A stretch of DNA of 64,000 nt, from positions 310,001 to 374,000 of the forward strand of contig CAWBQO010000002.1 of NCBI GenBank assembly GCA_963790965.1, given 5' to 3'. Origin of the DNA: CAWBQO01 sp963790965. GTDB lineage: Bacteria; Bacteroidota; Rhodothermia; Rhodothermales; DASSAV01. Of the stretch, positions 51,359-59,957 are shown piece after piece. A program made the position numbers and the translations under genes. How positions within the stretch are numbered: position 1 is the first letter of the stretch; every line of letters begins with the position of its first letter. The notes below the pieces were generated by a model. The model was not told the DNA's origin and searched no databases. It worked only from the letters and a program-made list of their open reading frames with translations.

Positions 51359-53209
51359 ATGAACGCAGAAAAGAAGCGCCAGGCAGACGGGGACGGCGCA
51401 GGAGACGCATCCACTGGAAAGGTTGCCGCGCGTCACGCCGGAATGGGCGCGATCCCGTATGAGGGCGGTGTTGCCTTCCGCCTCTGGGCACCCCATGCCG
51501 ACGCCGTGCACGTGGCCGGGCCATTCAACGAATGGAGCAAGACCGCCTCCCCGCTTGCCGCGGAAGAGGACGGTTACTGGTCCGCAGACGTCGACGGAGC
51601 CGCGGCGAACGACGAGTACGTTTTTCACCTCCAAGCCGGCGAGGAGGAACTGGATCGGGCAGACCCGTACGCTCGCCGGATGACCAACTCAGCCGGTAAC
51701 TCGGTCGTCCACGACCCATCGTTCGACTGGGGCGACGATGCCTTCTCCATGCCCCCGTGGCATGAGATCGTCATTTATGAGATGCACATCGGCACCTTCA
51801 ACGACAAGAACCCCGATGGCCCCGGAACGCTCGACAGTGGTATCGCGCGGCTCGATTACCTGCGCGACCTCGGCGTAAACGTCCTCGAAATCATGCCGCT
51901 CGGCGAGTTTCCCGGCGACATCTCCTGGGGATACAATCCGTCTTACATCTTTTCGGTCGAAAGCGCCTACGGCGGACCCGAGGCGTTCAAGCAGTTCGTC
52001 CGCGAAGCCCACAAGCGGGGCCTCGCCGTCGTGCTGGACGTGGTGTACAATCACTTTGGCCCCAGCGATCTCGATCTCTGGCGCTTTGACGGCTGGTATG
52101 AAGGCGAAGGCGGCGGCATCTACTTCTACAACGACCAACGCGCCGACACGCCGTGGGGCCTGACCCGCCCCGACTACGGCCGCCCGGAAGTACGGCAGTA
52201 CATCCGCGACAACGTAATGATGTGGCTCGAAGAGTACCGCCTCGACGGGCTGCGCTGGGACGGCACCGTCTTCATCCGGTACACCTCCTTCTTTAAGGAC
52301 GAGGCCCTGCCGGACGGGCACAGCCTCATGCAGGACATCACCCGCGAGGTTGCCGAGAAATTCCCCGGCCGGCTCATGATCGCGGAGGACCTGCAAGGGG
52401 ACGATGAAGTCGTCACCCCCGTCGAGACGGGCGGCCTCGGTTTCGGCACGCAGTGGGACGCCAGGTTCGTGCATCCGCTGCGCGCCGCCCTCATTCCGCC
52501 GAGCGACGAGGACCGGGACATGGAAGCGATCCGGGATGCCGTGCTTTCCCGCTACGACCTCGATGCATTCCACCGCGTCATCTACACGGAAAGTCATGAC
52601 GAATGCGCGAACGGTCGGGCGCGTGTGCCCTACGAAATCAACCAGGAAAACGCGAAAAGCTGGGAGTCGCAAAAGCGCTCGACGCTCGGCGCGGCGCTCG
52701 TCATGACAGCACCGGGCATTCCGATGCTCTTCCAGGGACAGGAAATGCTGGAGGACGAATGGTTCTGCGACACGCGGCCCCTCGACTGGGATCTCCTGAA
52801 AGAGACGAGCGGCATCCACAACCTGTACCGCGATCTCATCCGGCTCCGACGCAATCTCGACGGCACGACCGGAGGCCTTAAGGCGCAGAACGCCGAGGTT
52901 CACCACCTGCACCCGGACGAGAAGATCCTCACGCTGCACCGGTGGGATGTGGGCGCGCCGGCGGACTCAACGCTCATCATTGCGAATTTCGCCAACCGAA
53001 CGCACGAGCACTACCGGGTCGGCTTTCCTGCCGAAGGGCACTGGCGCATCCGCTTCAACAGCGACGCACAGCTCTACAGCAACGACTTCAGCGACCATTC
53101 CGCCTTCGACGTAGATGCCTCGCCCGAGGGAATGGACAATCTTCCCGCCTCAGCCGAAGTATCAATAGCACCCTACAGCGTCCTAATTTACTCGCAGGAC
53201 CCCGCGTAG
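51359..53209 (+). CDS. GH13 alpha-glucan enzyme (branching-enzyme-like)
   Basis: 616 residues. N-terminal CBM48 (~30-115; VAFRLWAPHADAVHVAGPFN). The GH13 barrel follows: region I VVLDVVYNHFG, region II DGLRWDGT (catalytic Asp nucleophile), region III MIAEDLQG (catalytic Glu) and region IV IYTESHDE (transition-state Asp). C-terminal beta domain ends AEVSIAPYSVLIYS. This matches the GlgB/GlgX/trehalohydrolase branch; the loop details favour a glucan-branching or glucan-hydrolysing enzyme, which I cannot separate by eye. No glycogen genes are nearby. Confidence 0.82.
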   Translation: MNAEKKRQADGDGAGDASTGKVAARHAGMGAIPYEGGVAFRLWAPHADAVHVAGPFNEWSKTASPLAAEEDGYWSADVDGAAANDEYVFHLQAGEEELDRADPYARRMTNSAGNSVVHDPSFDWGDDAFSMPPWHEIVIYEMHIGTFNDKNPDGPGTLDSGIARLDYLRDLGVNVLEIMPLGEFPGDISWGYNPSYIFSVESAYGGPEAFKQFVREAHKRGLAVVLDVVYNHFGPSDLDLWRFDGWYEGEGGGIYFYNDQRADTPWGLTRPDYGRPEVRQYIRDNVMMWLEEYRLDGLRWDGTVFIRYTSFFKDEALPDGHSLMQDITREVAEKFPGRLMIAEDLQGDDEVVTPVETGGLGFGTQWDARFVHPLRAALIPPSDEDRDMEAIRDAVLSRYDLDAFHRVIYTESHDECANGRARVPYEINQENAKSWESQKRSTLGAALVMTAPGIPMLFQGQEMLEDEWFCDTRPLDWDLLKETSGIHNLYRDLIRLRRNLDGTTGGLKAQNAEVHHLHPDEKILTLHRWDVGAPADSTLIIANFANRTHEHYRVGFPAEGHWRIRFNSDAQLYSNDFSDHSAFDVDASPEGMDNLPASAEVSIAPYSVLIYSQDPA

Positions 53210-53247
53210 GGGCACCTTCTCTTCGATTCTTCAAGCCCCAAACCGAT

Positions 53248-53664
53248 ATGGACAAGTTTACTCAGGAGCGCATCGACCGGACGCGCGCTGCCGCCGAGGC
53301 CCTCAGCACGCACATTCATCATTACTTCGATCATTTGCTTCCTGGATTGGATGGGATTTCGATCAGCTGCGAGGAGAAGGACCGGACCTTGTCGAAAGAA
53401 GGGGAGGAGATCACTTTGCCTCTACAATTCGTCCTGCCCGATGGTGCGCTCCTCAGGGGCTCCGTCTCGGCGTGCAACGTGGGCGGCAATATGTACGAGT
53501 TCGACGCTACCGTCGCCGATAATTCGGAGCGCTTCACGGTGAGCCTTCCGGATCCGGTGAACGCAGGAGACGTCCAGTATGCAGACCGCGTGACGGACTA
53601 CCTCTACGAGGAAATCAAGCGCGCTGCAGGCGAGGAGCACCTGCGGTCTTCTTCGTCCGAGTAA
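53248..53664 (+). CDS. Hypothetical acidic protein
   Basis: 138 residues from ATG 53248. No signal peptide. N-terminal helix (RIDRTRAAAEALSTHIHHYF) then a beta-rich part (GISISCEEKDRTLSKEGEEI, LPLQFVLPDGALLRGSVSA, YEFDATVADNSERFTVSLP), and a C-terminal helix VTDYLYEEIKRAAGEEHLR. I do not recognise a family. It lies 38 bases after the GH13 gene on the same strand and 42 bases before the flavin reductase gene, possibly a short operon. Confidence 0.65.
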   Translation: MDKFTQERIDRTRAAAEALSTHIHHYFDHLLPGLDGISISCEEKDRTLSKEGEEITLPLQFVLPDGALLRGSVSACNVGGNMYEFDATVADNSERFTVSLPDPVNAGDVQYADRVTDYLYEEIKRAAGEEHLRSSSSE

Positions 53665-53706
53665 GTCCGTCGTTCGAAGTCCCGTCATCACTAAACGCTT
53701 TCCGAT

Positions 53707-54282
53707 TTGCATTTACAAGTCATCATTGCCAGCACGCGTAGGGGCCGCATGGGCCATCTCGTCGGCGACTGGTTCTACGCGCTGGCCGAACGCCACGGCG
53801 GCTTCACAACCGAACGCATTGATCTGGCGGACATCGATCTGCCCCTTTTCGATGAGCCGAATCATCCGCGCCTTGGGAAGTATGAAGGCGAACACACCCG
53901 CCGCTGGAGCGCGCTCGTGGATGGGGCGGACGCCTACGTCTTCGTGACCCCTGAGTACGACCACTTCCCGCCGGCCTCGCTCGTGAACGCGCTTCAGTAT
54001 CTCTCGCGCGAATGGGCGTACAAGCCTGCCGGCTTTGTAAGCTACGGTGGCGTGTCGGGCGGAACGCGGTCGGCCGAACTCATCAAGCCCGTCGTCACAA
54101 CGCTCAAAATGATGCCGATGGTTGAGGCGGTCTCGCTCCCGTTCTTCGCAAAGAACATCGACGAGGCAAGCGGCGACTTCGATCCGGGGGAGGTGCAGGA
54201 GAAAGCGGCGATGGACATGCTCGACGAGATGGTGCGCTGGGCCGAGGCCCTGCAGCCGCTCCGCGTCTCTTCGGAGGTCTGA
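53707..54282 (+). CDS. NADPH-dependent FMN reductase family protein
   Basis: 191 residues from TTG 53707 (MHLQVIIASTRRGRMGHLVG). The flavodoxin-like signature IIASTRRGRMG and TPEYDHFPPASLVNALQYL (the PEYN-type motif, here PEYD) are intact, as is YGGVSGGTRSAELIKPVVT. Members reduce FMN, quinones or azo compounds with NAD(P)H. It is the last gene before the convergent SPL-like gene. Confidence 0.88.
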   Translation: MHLQVIIASTRRGRMGHLVGDWFYALAERHGGFTTERIDLADIDLPLFDEPNHPRLGKYEGEHTRRWSALVDGADAYVFVTPEYDHFPPASLVNALQYLSREWAYKPAGFVSYGGVSGGTRSAELIKPVVTTLKMMPMVEAVSLPFFAKNIDEASGDFDPGEVQEKAAMDMLDEMVRWAEALQPLRVSSEV

Positions 54283-54299
54283 TCCGGGCCGGGGTTCGG

Positions 54300-55370
54300 C
54301 TAAAAGGCATACCGCACGCGGCAGTAGGGCAGCTTTTCCGCTATCAGTTCTTTGAACGCCTGTACATGCCGCCCCTTGAACCCGGAACGGTAGCGCACGT
54401 TGAGCGCGCCGTTCTCCGATTGCTTCTTCTCCTGAATCGCAGGCTGCCAGAGCAGTTCCTCTGCTTTTGGGTGCCAGCCGAGGTTTATCTCGTGCAGCCC
54501 TTCGTTGTGGGTCAGGAAGATGACCTCGCAGGCAAGCTGCGCCTTCGCCCGGTCCGTCAACCGGTCGTTGATTTCGTCGAACAGGTCGGCGTAGTCGCCC
54601 AGCCACCCGTCGGTGATCACGACCGGCGAGAAGTTCAGATGGACTTCGAAACCCGCATCGACAAAGGCGTTCACGGCCCCGATGCGCTCCGACACCGGCG
54701 AGGTGCGCACGTCGAGTAAACGGGACGTGCGGTGCGGAAGGAGGCTGAACCGGATGCGCGTGCCGCCCTGCGGGTCATAGCCAAGCAGCGCCTCGTTGAC
54801 AAACTTCGTGGCGAAGCTCACCATCGCCGTCGGCATATCGCGAAAGCGGCCGATCACATCCAGCACGTTGTCCGAGACGAGCGCGTCGACGGATACATCC
54901 GAGTTCTCGCCGATGTCGTAAACCCAGCGGGAAGGATGCACCTGATTCGGCGTCATCTTCATGCCCTGCCTGGATATATGCCCGAGTAGCGTCCTCATCA
55001 CCGCGTCGATGTTGGCATACACCGTGATGGGATTGGCATATCCCTTCCGCCGGGGGACGTAGCAGTACGCGCAGGCCATGGCGCAGCCGTTCGACATGGA
55101 CGGAGCGATGAAGTCGGCGCTCCGCCCGTTCGGCCGCACCTGCAACGTCTTTAAGATGCCCACGACGAGCGTCTCGCGCTTGACGCGCACCCAGTCCTCC
55201 ACCAGCCCCTCATTGCCGTGAAGCCCGGGAATATTCCAGTGGCTCCTGACCTCTTCGAGCGCCGCATCCGGAAACCGGGCCAGGATCTCGCGTCCCCGGT
55301 CGAGGTCCAGCACCTGCGGCATATAGAGAACACGCTTGATCTGGAGAAGGTCGGTGGCGGCAGCCGTCAT
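54300..55370 (-). CDS. Radical SAM protein, spore-photoproduct-lyase-like
   Basis: 356 residues from ATG 55370 (MTAAATDLLQIKRVLY); earlier ATGs at 55433 and 55448 add 21-26 less typical residues. The radical SAM cluster is C-x3-C-x2-C in SNGCAMACAYCYVPRRKG. PDAALEEVRSHWNIPG and FATKFVNEALLGYDP match the SPL-like family in non-sporulating bacteria. In spore formers SplB repairs UV-made thymine dimers; in this lineage the role is unproven. It is followed by the convergent reductase gene. Confidence 0.78.
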   Translation of the reverse strand: MTAAATDLLQIKRVLYMPQVLDLDRGREILARFPDAALEEVRSHWNIPGLHGNEGLVEDWVRVKRETLVVGILKTLQVRPNGRSADFIAPSMSNGCAMACAYCYVPRRKGYANPITVYANIDAVMRTLLGHISRQGMKMTPNQVHPSRWVYDIGENSDVSVDALVSDNVLDVIGRFRDMPTAMVSFATKFVNEALLGYDPQGGTRIRFSLLPHRTSRLLDVRTSPVSERIGAVNAFVDAGFEVHLNFSPVVITDGWLGDYADLFDEINDRLTDRAKAQLACEVIFLTHNEGLHEINLGWHPKAEELLWQPAIQEKKQSENGALNVRYRSGFKGRHVQAFKELIAEKLPYCRVRYAF

Positions 55371-55629
55371 ATGCGTCGGGTCGGCGGACAACAGATGGGA
55401 TCTTGCAAACGCCACGGCCACCAACCGGTTCATCCCCCGTGATCGCACCGGACCTATGAGGCAATTAGAATAGTAGATCGCGCTGTATGTAACTAATAGT
55501 ATGAACCAAAGTACTGACGCAACTTCCCCTTTGAGGGAGATTCAAGAGTATGTTAGACAATGTTCCGGTCAGTACGTTGTCCCGAATACCTGCGATACGT
55601 TCCATCTATATTAAATCAACAGGCTCCTG

Positions 55630-55685
55630 TCGCACCAGGCCTATCGCACCAGGCCGATCGCACCGGGCCTATCGCACCAGACCGA
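55630..55685. repeat. Four 14-base tandem repeats at the 3' end of the glycerate kinase gene
   Basis: Units TCGCACC(A/G)G(G/A)CC(T/G)A run at 55630-55643, 55644-55657, 55658-55671 and 55672-55685. The stop codon of the kinase gene lies in unit 3 and the last codons in unit 4, so the array looks like a duplication of the gene's own end. The rest of 55371-55668 is AT-richer and has no gene. Confidence 0.85.
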
Positions 55686-56964
55686 TAGCGATGTCCATCA
55701 CGTTCGTGTGCGTCGGCCCCGTACGCAGGAGTCCCCCGGCAAGGCTAAAGAACGAGTAGGCATCATTCCGTTCGAGGTACGCGCCGGCTTCCGCGCCCGT
55801 ATCCCGCGCTCGTTGAAGCGTATGAGGCTCCGCAAAGGCACCGGCAGCGTCGGTCGGTCCGTCCCGCCCGTCCGTTCCGGCGCAGAGCAACAGCCGTTCG
55901 CCGGGTGCTTCCTTCATCGAAAGTGCAGCCGCAAGGGCCATCTCCTGATTGCGCCCGCCTTTGCCGCCGCCCCTTACCGTGACGGTCGTTTCTCCGCCCC
56001 AGAGCAAACACGCGGGGCGAGGCCCCGTCCATGCCGCAACCCTGCGCCCGAGCTTGAAGCCGACCTCGCGGGCCTCGCCCTTCATGAACGGTCGATCTCG
56101 AACGACGCGGTAGCCGAGCCGAAGCGCCTCCGCCTCGGCTGCATCGAGAGCGGTGGCGTTCGACCCCACGAGAACGGCCTCCGACAGGCTCATAGAAACG
56201 TCTGAAGGCCTCGGAGTTTGCCTTCTCTGGGAGTGACGCGCAACGGCCCTCTGCACGGCCTCCGGCAAGGCGTCCCAGACGCCGGCAGAATGGAGGATGG
56301 TTTCGGCAGTGGGCGTCTCGCTGTTTGACGCCACCGTCGGGCCGCTGCCGACAACGGAAAGATCATCGCCTTCCACGTCAGAGAGGACGAGTGCAAGCGT
56401 CTGCGCCGGATAGGCGGCCGCAGCCAGACGGCCTCCGCTCAGCCGCGTCAAGCCTCGCCTCACTGCATTGACCTCGGCGATAGCCATGCCCGCTCGAAGC
56501 ATGATGCGGTTCGTATGGCGCGCGTCCAATAGCGTCAAACCGTCCAACGGCAGCGTCCAGAGCGCGGAGGACCCGCCGGAAAGCAGAACGACCAGCAGAT
56601 CGTCCGTCTGTAGCGAAGCGGCGGCCGCGAGCACCTGCCGGGCGGCTTCCGCGCCGTTCTCGTCCGGCTCCGGATGGCCGGCTTCGTTCAGCGCGATCCG
56701 GGCAAGCGGCGGTGCCGAGTCTGCGTATCCGTGAGGAACCGTTGCGGTGCCTGTGAACGAAACCTCCGCAAAGCGCGCCTCGAACGCCGCTGCCATAGCC
56801 GCCGCCGCTTTCCCTGCCGCCGCGACTTGAATGCTCCGAAAGGCGCTGAGCGGCCTTCCCAGCGCGGCCTCCGCGTCAAAGCGCGCGAGCAGCGCCGATG
56901 CCTGCACCGATGCCACCGCCGCGTCGAAGATCCGGCGCGCGTCGCTGCGAAGCTGTTCGTCCAT
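55669..56964 (-). CDS. Glycerate 2-kinase (GckA/MOFRL family)
   Basis: 431 residues from ATG 56964 (MDEQLRSDARRIFDAAV). Family marks: the N-terminal DUF4147 domain with AAGKAAAAMAAAFE, HPEPDENG, VLLSGGSSALW and EVNAVRRGLTRLSGGRLA, and the C-terminal MOFRL domain CLLWGGETTVTVRG with GRNQEMALAAAL and CAGTDGRDGPTDAAGA. It phosphorylates glycerate at position 2 in serine/glyoxylate metabolism. It ends in the tandem array 55630-55685. 23 bases follow the WYL gene upstream. Confidence 0.9.
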   Translation of the reverse strand: MDEQLRSDARRIFDAAVASVQASALLARFDAEAALGRPLSAFRSIQVAAAGKAAAAMAAAFEARFAEVSFTGTATVPHGYADSAPPLARIALNEAGHPEPDENGAEAARQVLAAAASLQTDDLLVVLLSGGSSALWTLPLDGLTLLDARHTNRIMLRAGMAIAEVNAVRRGLTRLSGGRLAAAAYPAQTLALVLSDVEGDDLSVVGSGPTVASNSETPTAETILHSAGVWDALPEAVQRAVARHSQRRQTPRPSDVSMSLSEAVLVGSNATALDAAEAEALRLGYRVVRDRPFMKGEAREVGFKLGRRVAAWTGPRPACLLWGGETTVTVRGGGKGGRNQEMALAAALSMKEAPGERLLLCAGTDGRDGPTDAAGAFAEPHTLQRARDTGAEAGAYLERNDAYSFFSLAGGLLRTGPTHTNVMDIAIGLVR

Positions 56965-56987
56965 CAGGCTGCCGCATCTGTTAAGGC

Positions 56988-57980
56988 TTACGCATGAACG
57001 ACCGACGAAGCGTAGTCCGAGGCGACCTGCCTCGCGTCGTCGGCGAGCCGCTCGGCCAGCGTGGCGGGATCGACGGCAAGCACCCCTGGACCCCACGACC
57101 GGATGAACGCCGAAATCTCCTTCAGACCGGACACCTCGAACGAGACGGTCAGGCTGCCGTCCTCATGCTCGGTCTCGACCTGCTGCGTGGGATGATAGGT
57201 CTTGCGGTGAAAGTACGGCGCCTTGTCCGGGGAAACGCTGAGGCGAATTTCGTACACCTCCTTGTCGCCGAGCGCGCTGAAGCGGTCGCGGAAGTGCTCT
57301 TGCGGATCGAAGTCGTCCTGCCGAAGGAAGTAGGAACCTGTCGCCTCGACGCTGCTGATCGCGGGGATCGAAAGATCAACGATTTTCTGCTCTTCATGGC
57401 AGTAGCAGACGAGCAGCCACGACGTGCCGCGCACGGCGACCACGTACGGATCGATGGCGCGGCGGTGCCACTTCTTTTTTTCAGAGGCGGAGTAGTATTC
57501 GACTTTGATCGTCTCACAAGCGGTTGCCGCGTGCGTGATGCCCTGGAGAACGGTGGCATCGACGTTTGCGTGCGCTCCGGCGTCGAAGTGCCAGTGGTCT
57601 TGCTCCAGCTCCGGGTCAAACGACATGACGACCTGTTCGGCGCTGCCGAGCAGCTTTGCGTAGGCGCGGCGCAGCGGCTCGTCGAACGGCGTTCCGAGGA
57701 GCGCCGAGCGCGAAGCCTGCGCGGCGACCGTTAGCGACAGCAGTTCTTCTTCCGTGAACCCGATGCTCGTCTCGACGGTGCGGTGCGCTTCCGGCACCGA
57801 GAACCGCTTCACATTGCCCACCCGGCGCTCTACGACCGGCACCCCGCTCTCGCGTATTTCGTCGAGATAGCGACTCACCTGCTTCGACGAACGCTCCAGG
57901 CGCGTAGTCATCTCTTCGTAGGTAAGCTCGTATCCGGCGCTGAAGAGCCGGCGCAACTGTTCGACAGGGGGCGTTTTCAT
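56988..57980 (-). CDS. WYL-domain transcriptional regulator
   Basis: 330 residues. N-terminal winged helix (ELTYEEMTTRLERSSKQVSR, then YLDEIRESGVPVVERR), middle WYL domain with KWHRRAIDPYVVAVRGTSW and LLVCYCHEEQKI (the variant of the W-Y-L core), and a C-terminal WCX segment (VETEHEDGSLTVSFEVSG; FIRSWGPGVLAVDP). Such regulators often bind nucleic-acid ligands and control DNA damage or defence genes. Upstream of the glycerate kinase gene on the same strand; target genes are unknown. Confidence 0.92.
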   Translation of the reverse strand: MKTPPVEQLRRLFSAGYELTYEEMTTRLERSSKQVSRYLDEIRESGVPVVERRVGNVKRFSVPEAHRTVETSIGFTEEELLSLTVAAQASRSALLGTPFDEPLRRAYAKLLGSAEQVVMSFDPELEQDHWHFDAGAHANVDATVLQGITHAATACETIKVEYYSASEKKKWHRRAIDPYVVAVRGTSWLLVCYCHEEQKIVDLSIPAISSVEATGSYFLRQDDFDPQEHFRDRFSALGDKEVYEIRLSVSPDKAPYFHRKTYHPTQQVETEHEDGSLTVSFEVSGLKEISAFIRSWGPGVLAVDPATLAERLADDARQVASDYASSVVHA

Positions 57981-58133
57981 GGATGCTGGGGTTTGTTTAG
58001 CACAAGGTACTACGCCGGCCCACCAACCGCGCTCACTTGCAGCTTTTTCTTTTCCGCTACGCGGCGGGTGCGCACGGGCGACTCGTCCCGGATGAGCGTT
58101 ACACGTTTAGTAATCATGCGGTGGCACAAGCTA

Positions 58134-58310
58134 AAGAGCGTGTTGATTTTGTATTGATGGGATACATGACAGCTTTTACGGGCGATGCACGTGACGGGAA
58201 TGCAGGCTAACACCCCGTTGACTATCCCTCGAGGGGGAGGTTGCGTGGGTGATTTGGTCCATATTGACAGCTACATGCAGCGCTTTCTATTCTTTCGACG
58301 GCCGCTTAGC
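58134..58310. repeat. Dispersed intergenic repeat, copy B
   Basis: Compared with copy C (59675-59848) it shares GTTGATTT, GGGATACAT, ACGGGCGATG, ACGTGACGGGAA, GGCTAACACC and CCCTCGAGGGGG, then GGTTGCGTG, TTTGGTCC and GCGCTTTCT in the same order and spacing. The core CCCTCGAGGG is a palindrome. The remainder of 57981-58361 has no gene; the REP-like hairpin 58324-58350 follows directly. Confidence 0.8.
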
Positions 58311-58323
58311 AGCCCGGCAGGGT

Positions 58324-58350
58324 AGATCCTTCACTCTGTTCAGGATGAAC
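58324..58350. repeat. REP-like hairpin, diverged copy
   Basis: AGATCCTTCACTCTGTTCAG followed by GATGAAC is a variant of the 27-base unit found three times at 17368-18096. The arms ATCCT and AGGA(T) frame an internal loop. It ends 11 bases before the stop codon of the transposase gene, so the IS110 element lies at or next to this unit. Confidence 0.7.
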
Positions 58351-58361
58351 TGTGTTGAAAG

Positions 58362-59366
58362 TCAACCTAAATGTGGGTGAGGGGCGACCATTTCGTTTCT
58401 GAAGGGCACCCCGGATTTGACGACGCCGAAGATCTGCCGGATGAGCTTGTTGGCGACCGCGATGCGCGCCGCCTTGACCGATTTGCCCTTGGCAATAAGC
58501 CGCTCATAGAGCGCGCAGCACATCTTGTTACATTTACTGGCCGATAATGAACACATGTATAGCAGGGTTCGCAGCGGCTTCGATCCCTGCTTCGAGATGT
58601 GCCGCGGCGCGTCTCTCTTGCCCGACTGGTTCGGCTTTGGATTGATCCCGAGAAAGGCTGAGACTTGTTGCGGCGTCGCGAACGTTGTCAGGTCTCCGAG
58701 GTAGGCAAGCAGCGCCGCAGTCGCGGCTATACCGATGCCGGTGATGCTCAGCAGAAGCTCAGCAGTTGCCGGGTAAGCCTTGAGCGCGAGCTTCTTTCGC
58801 TCCGTGCGCAAGTGGGCGATCTGCGCCTCGATGTGCGCGAGGTCCTGCTTGAGGATCTCCTTGCACACGCTGGAGACGTGCGGCCGCTGCTCCTGCGCGT
58901 GCAAGTTGTTGGTCACCGCGGTCCGCTGCTGCATGAGCTGCCGCAGGAGCGTGTTGATCTGCTTGAGCTCCGACTGCTCCGGCGTGTCCGGCCGGAAGTC
59001 CTTCGGCTTCTGCTCGCAGCCGTAGACGGCGATCAGCCTGGCGTCTGCGCGGTCGGTCTTGAGCTGCGAGCGCTTGGCCTTGCCGTAGTGATTGGTCTGA
59101 ATCGGATTGATCACGCTCGTCCTGATCCCCTTACGGGAGAGGGTTTCGGCCAGGCAGAGGTGATAGGTCCCCGTTGCTTCCATCACTACATGCGCGCGGC
59201 CCCAGTCCTTCATCTTCGAGAGCAGCTTTTCGATCCCGCTGGCGCTGTTGGGCAGACCGCCGGCTTCGCACTCTTCCTGGGTGCTGGGGCAGAGCACGCT
59301 GTAGTTGAAGTTATCGTCCGAGATATCGATCCCAATGACCGACTCTTCAAGGATCCTCTTCTTCAT
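58362..59366 (-). CDS. IS110-family transposase (DEDD recombinase)
   Basis: 334 residues from ATG 59366 (MKKRILEESVIGIDIS). N-terminal RuvC-like DEDD domain: Asp in GIDIS, Glu in VVMEATGTYHL, Asp residues in KTDRADARLIAVYG. A coiled coil (~130-190) follows. The C-terminal transposase_20 domain has SITGIGIAATAALLAYLGD, NPKPNQSGKRD and the catalytic Ser region HISKQGSKPLRTLLYM. The enzyme is guided by a structured non-coding RNA and moves as a circle. The frame is complete and motifs are intact, so the element may be active. Confidence 0.92.
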   Translation of the reverse strand: MKKRILEESVIGIDISDDNFNYSVLCPSTQEECEAGGLPNSASGIEKLLSKMKDWGRAHVVMEATGTYHLCLAETLSRKGIRTSVINPIQTNHYGKAKRSQLKTDRADARLIAVYGCEQKPKDFRPDTPEQSELKQINTLLRQLMQQRTAVTNNLHAQEQRPHVSSVCKEILKQDLAHIEAQIAHLRTERKKLALKAYPATAELLLSITGIGIAATAALLAYLGDLTTFATPQQVSAFLGINPKPNQSGKRDAPRHISKQGSKPLRTLLYMCSLSASKCNKMCCALYERLIAKGKSVKAARIAVANKLIRQIFGVVKSGVPFRNEMVAPHPHLG

Positions 59367-59640
59367 GACGCTTTCTTGTCTTTGTGGCACTGATGCTTAC
59401 GCGAGGGCGCACGCCTTCTCCGGACTATCATAGCGATGGAAGCTCTGCGGCCGAGCGCGAACATATGTTGGCGGCCCGGTCCGGCGTTGGCTTAATGAAC
59501 TGTTCAGTCTCGGAAGGCAGGGAAGGCGGGGCTGACCATCCTGAACGATCTCGTGGATCAGATGACATGTGAGCCTTGTTCACCTCCCCTGGCGCGCCTC
59601 CCTTAAAGTAGGCTGTACGGGCCTACAGTCTCAACATACT
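59367..59640 (-). ncRNA. IS110 left-end non-coding region, candidate bridge RNA
   Basis: About 270 non-coding bases precede the transposase gene (on the minus strand), in the place where IS110-group elements encode their bridge RNA. Several short complementary segments are visible, for example a GGCCGC/GCGGCC pair around 59449-59481. Exact RNA ends, the element's left end and the target and donor loops cannot be set by eye. Confidence 0.35.
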
Positions 59641-59674
59641 ATGACACCTGGGGCGTTGGAGGGGGTGACGAGCT

Positions 59675-59848
59675 AAGGAGCCGGTTGATTTACTATTGAC
59701 GGGATACATCAAAGCTTTAACGGGCGATGTACGTGACGGGAACGCCGGCTAACACCCTCTTGAAACCCCCTCGAGGGGGGGGTTGCGTGAGTGCTTTGGT
59801 CCGTGTTGTCAGCCACATAAGGCGCTTTCTGCTATTTCAATTGCCTCT
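59675..59848. repeat. Dispersed intergenic repeat, copy C
   Basis: Closest to copy B, and in the same orientation. It contains the perfect palindrome CCCCCTCGAGGGGG. It lies on the other side of the IS110 element from copy B, and runs toward the DoxX gene; 59849-59957 has no recognised feature. Confidence 0.8.
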
Positions 59849-59957
59849 GAAGGCAGGGGCTGCGACCATGTTGGCAGGATTGTGTCCTTCGCCGCGTCGA
59901 ATCAGTGCCCGTGGCGGTCTATCTTGTGTCGCGTGTTGGTCCAATCACCGCTTCCTC

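Noticed and set aside
55630..55685. Tandem units as a CRISPR array
   Set aside because: Units are contiguous, 14 bases, with no spacers, and overlap a coding end.
59727..59957. N-terminal extension of the DoxX protein
   Set aside because: The extension is the translation of the dispersed repeat; the DoxX-like helices begin at ATG 59958.
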